Assembly: GCA_000753945.1 (NCBI GenBank)
Contig: JQOA01000095.1
Span: 1-6,779, forward strand
Direction: 5' to 3'
DNA length: 6,779 bases
Source: Smithella sp. D17
Lineage (GTDB): Bacteria; Desulfobacterota; Syntrophia; Syntrophales; Smithellaceae
Part shown: positions 5,030 through 6,779 of the stretch, one piece after another
Position numbering within the stretch: position 1 is the stretch's first letter
How the letters are laid out: the number at the start of each line of letters is the position of its first letter
Notes under the pieces: model-generated
Told to the model about the DNA's origin: nothing
Databases searched by the model: none
The model's input: the letters and a program-made list of their open reading frames with translations, nothing else
Translations under genes and position numbers: made by a program

Positions 5030-5056
5030 ATTATACTAAAGAGCCGCCGTTGTCAA
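5030..5056 (-). promoter_or_regulatory. rpe: Sigma70 promoter of rpe
   Basis: TTGACA (5056-5051) and TATAAT (5035-5030) both match consensus perfectly, 36 nt or more upstream of the rpe ATG. The spacer is only 15 nt against the preferred 17, so the promoter may be weaker than its hexamers suggest or may depend on an activator. A CAACC/GGTTG hairpin (5054-5067) overlaps the -35. Confidence 0.6.
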
Positions 5057-5091
5057 CCACGGGGTTGTATGTGTTTTTATGTTTCTGAAAC

Positions 5092-5265
5092 TAGTGTAGT
5101 GTCTCAATGAAACCTTGTCATATCGACCAGCGGGAGATATCTTGTATATTCCTACGATCATTAAGATTTCTCGCGGAGTATGATCCCGCGTACCCGAAAT
5201 GCTCCGGGCAAGTTGCGGGACTTCGAAATGACATATTGTATAGATATTTATGAGACTCTATACTA
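5092..5265. repeat. Second REPIN/MITE-like composite palindrome
   Basis: Outer imperfect inverted repeats (5092-5106 and 5251-5265, 13 of 15 matching, inner end GTCTCA/TGAGAC) enclose two REP-like units in opposite orientation. The left unit (5117-5144), read on the minus strand, begins AAGATATCTC and ends TCGATATGACA. The right unit (5163-5233) begins AAGATTTCTCG and ends TCGAAATGACA, with an extra nested hairpin inside (TCCCGC/GCGGGA at 5184-5189 with 5215-5220, CCCG/CGGG within). There is no ORF. The architecture is the same as the element at 2706-2840. Confidence 0.6.
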
Positions 5266-5270
5266 ACCAA

Positions 5271-5368
5271 TTTCAATGCACTACGTTTTGGGGGTTTCTC
5301 ATTATCCCGCGTAGCTATGCTCCTGGGATAATTCGTCCAACAAATTTCAGCGCGCTACGCTTCTGAAA
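5271..5368. repeat. Third palindromic repeat block
   Basis: ATTATCCC (5301-5308) pairs with GGGATAAT (5325-5332), and TTTCAG (5345-5350) with CTGAAA (5363-5368). An imperfect direct repeat of about 15 bp (TTTCAATGCACTACG at 5271-5285, TTTCAGCGCGCTACG at 5345-5359, 12 of 15 matching) brackets the block, and GCGTAGC (5309-5315) is complementary to GCTACGC (5354-5360). It is probably degenerate REP sequence. Together with the preceding element it accounts for most of the gene-free stretch 4994-5423. Confidence 0.5.
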
Positions 5369-5388
5369 CCTGGGACTCATTAATTCCC

Positions 5389-5416
5389 TTGACACTGCGG
5401 CGGAAAAATCTAAAAA
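5389..5416 (+). promoter_or_regulatory. Candidate sigma70 promoter of waaA
   Basis: A perfect TTGACA (5389-5394) is followed after 16 nt by TAAAAA (5411-5416, 4/6). The -10 ends only 7 nt before the waaA ATG and no Shine-Dalgarno is seen, so the transcript would be leaderless or nearly so. Confidence 0.4.
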
Positions 5417-5423
5417 TAGCGCC

Positions 5424-6713
5424 ATGTATATTCTCTACAATATTATTTTATCTGTTGCCGCGATATTTATTGCGCCCTATTTTTTATTGAAAATAATTTT
5501 TACCGGTAAATACCGCAAAAGCATAATCCCGAAATTAGGTGGAAGACAGTTAAGAATACTGACCAATTTGAAGGATGGGCCGCGAGTCTGGATTCACGCG
5601 GTTTCAGTTGGTGAGGTTACCGCCGCCGCACCGATAGTCGCGTGCCTGAAAATGAAAAGGCCGGAAATAAAGGTCATTTTTTCTACTTCCACGGAAACAG
5701 GCCAGGAAATGGCGCACAGATTTATCAAAGGCGCGGACGCCTTTATTTATTTCCCTCTGGATATTTCATTTGTTGTGCGTAAAATTATCAAATTAGCTAA
5801 AGCCGATGTTTTTGTACTGGTGGAAACGGAGCTGTGGCCTAATTTCCTTCGTGTTTGCAAAGAGTTTCGGATAAAAACATTGATGGTCAATGGAAGGATT
5901 TCTCCCCGCTCTTATCGCCGTTACCTTAAGACGGCATTTTTCTGGAGAAAAATTCTGGATAATCTGGATGCCGCCGGAATGATTTCCATGATTGATGCGG
6001 AAAGGATCAGGGCTATCGGTTTGGATTCCGCAAAAGTTAAAGTGCTGGGAAATGCCAAGTACGATGGATTGGCGGCAATGGTTTCACCGGCTTTGCAAAA
6101 GGAAATATCTTTGCGTTTCAACGTGCGGGAAAACGAAAAATTTTTTGTTGCGGGCAGCACGCATGAAGGTGAAGAAAAAATTGTCATTCGTGTTTATCAG
6201 GATATTTTAAAACGTTATCCTGATTTTAAACTCATTATTGTGCCGCGTCACATTGAAAGGACTAATGATGTTATAAATCTTTTACAGCGGGCAAATTTAA
6301 ACGATTTCATAACGCTCTCGGATATGAACAATGGACGTCACAGAAACGGCGAGCGAATCATTGTCGTTGATGTTATCGGAGAACTATTTAAGGTTTATTC
6401 GCTGGCTACTATTGTTTATTGCGGCGGCAGTCTTGTTCCCAAAGGTGGACAAAATATTTTAGAGGCGGCGGCCTGGGGGAAAGTAATTTTTTACGGTCCT
6501 TCAATGGAAGATTTCAGACAGGAAAGGGCTCTGCTGGAAGACGCGGGCTGTGGAGTTACTATAGGAAGCGCTGAGGAGTTACAGCGGGAAATTTTTAAGG
6601 CGCTGGAAAATCCCGAAGAACTCAAGCATAGAGGAGAAAGGGGCAAGGAGGTTGTGCTGTCTAATATAGGCGCTGCCGCGAGATATGCCGATTTGATAAG
6701 CAAACATATTTAG
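5424..6713 (+). CDS. waaA: 3-deoxy-D-manno-octulosonic acid (Kdo) transferase
   Basis: An inner-membrane-associated GT-B glycosyltransferase (also called KdtA) that adds Kdo from CMP-Kdo to the lipid A precursor, marking an LPS-making organism. Its 429 aa are a normal full length. Residues about 1-27 are a hydrophobic N-terminal anchor. The acceptor domain carries HAVSVGEVTAA (58-68), with Glu64 at the position of the essential general base in this family, then VETELWPN (133-140) and NGRIS (156-160). The donor domain carries AGSTHEGEE (243-251), IIVPRHIER (271-279) and the Kdo-transferase signature GGSLVPKGGQNILEAAAWG (334-352). ATG 5424 gives the expected N-terminus but has no Shine-Dalgarno; a TTGACA promoter lies directly upstream. 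The stop at 6711-6713 is 39 nt before the edge gene, which is probably in the same transcription unit. Whether it adds one or more Kdo residues cannot be told. Confidence 0.94.
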   Translation: MYILYNIILSVAAIFIAPYFLLKIIFTGKYRKSIIPKLGGRQLRILTNLKDGPRVWIHAVSVGEVTAAAPIVACLKMKRPEIKVIFSTSTETGQEMAHRFIKGADAFIYFPLDISFVVRKIIKLAKADVFVLVETELWPNFLRVCKEFRIKTLMVNGRISPRSYRRYLKTAFFWRKILDNLDAAGMISMIDAERIRAIGLDSAKVKVLGNAKYDGLAAMVSPALQKEISLRFNVRENEKFFVAGSTHEGEEKIVIRVYQDILKRYPDFKLIIVPRHIERTNDVINLLQRANLNDFITLSDMNNGRHRNGERIIVVDVIGELFKVYSLATIVYCGGSLVPKGGQNILEAAAWGKVIFYGPSMEDFRQERALLEDAGCGVTIGSAEELQREIFKALENPEELKHRGERGKEVVLSNIGAAARYADLISKHI

Positions 6714-6740
6714 AAAATGGCTTTATAGTGCTGTAGTTAT

Positions 6741-6779
6741 CAGGAGGGACACATGATTAATAACGTTGAAATATTTTTC
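6741..6779. repeat. Right arm of 39-bp perfect terminal inverted repeat
   Basis: Exact reverse complement of bases 1-39. Both arms end at the window edges, so the full repeat may be longer, or may simply be the overlap length at which an assembler stopped. Confidence 0.95.
6753..6779 (+). CDS. 5' fragment of unidentified gene (nine codons, MINNVEIFF)
   Basis: ATG 6753 follows AGGAGG (6742-6747) by 5 nt and reads MINNVEIFF to the window edge. It begins 39 nt after waaA, so it would be co-transcribed with it; genes after waaA are often also lipid A or envelope genes, but nine residues cannot show this. The sequence is identical to the minus-strand fragment at 27-1, as part of the 39-bp terminal inverted repeat. 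Confidence 0.5.

Noticed and set aside
2940..5423. A defence or biosynthetic cluster joining the glycosyltransferase, lipoprotein and rpe
   Set aside because: The genes are on opposite strands with separate promoters and terminators, and their families have ordinary unrelated roles.

Overview
This window looks like a chromosomal fragment from a Gram-negative, probably anaerobic bacterium of the Desulfobacterota (Deltaproteobacteria) type, perhaps Syntrophales-like. The evidence is a lipid A/LPS gene (waaA), a YacP-type NYN protein, 3-hydroxyacyl-CoA dehydrogenase next to an FMN-dependent NMO/FabK-type flavoprotein, and intergenic palindromes starting TGTCATTCCCGC or TGTCATTTCGA of a kind I associate with that group. 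The lineage is inference from style, not from a marker gene.

Layout. Minus strand from the left edge: the first nine codons of an unidentified gene running off the window (27 to 1), preceded in transcription by a YacP/NYN ribonuclease-like gene (592 to 59). Plus strand: a two-gene unit of 3-hydroxybutyryl-CoA dehydrogenase (745-1602) and an NMO/FabK-family flavoenzyme (1620-2657), 17 nt apart. A 282-bp gap then holds a REPIN-like palindromic element. A family-2 glycosyltransferase (2940-3692) follows and converges on a small Ala/Pro-rich lipoprotein (3966 to 3769, minus), with a hairpin between them. The next gap (3967-4327) has the lipoprotein promoter, overlapping hairpins and an intrinsic terminator. 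That terminator may serve rpe, or may end an undescribed short plus-strand RNA. Ribulose-phosphate 3-epimerase (4993 to 4328, minus) follows. The last gap (4994-5423) holds the rpe promoter, a second REPIN-like composite, a third palindromic block and a probable waaA promoter. Kdo transferase waaA (5424-6713, plus) is followed by nine codons of another gene at the right edge.

Working together. The window is mostly a set of short, separately promoted housekeeping units: acyl-CoA metabolism (hbd plus flavoprotein), envelope (waaA, lipoprotein, perhaps the glycosyltransferase), pentose phosphate metabolism (rpe) and RNA turnover (NYN). Only hbd-flavoprotein, and the edge genes with their neighbours, look like operons. 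I see no tRNA, rRNA, CRISPR array, transposase or defence cassette.

Most unusual features. (1) The two ends of the window are a perfect 39-bp inverted repeat that includes a Shine-Dalgarno, an ATG and the same nine codons facing outward. This means either an inverted gene duplication or an assembly/amplification artefact. (2) Two gene-free gaps carry composite palindromes with the same architecture: outer inverted repeat, then two inverted REP-like units. (3) There is an orphan promoter-terminator pair at about 4186-4314. I found no convincing large novel system.
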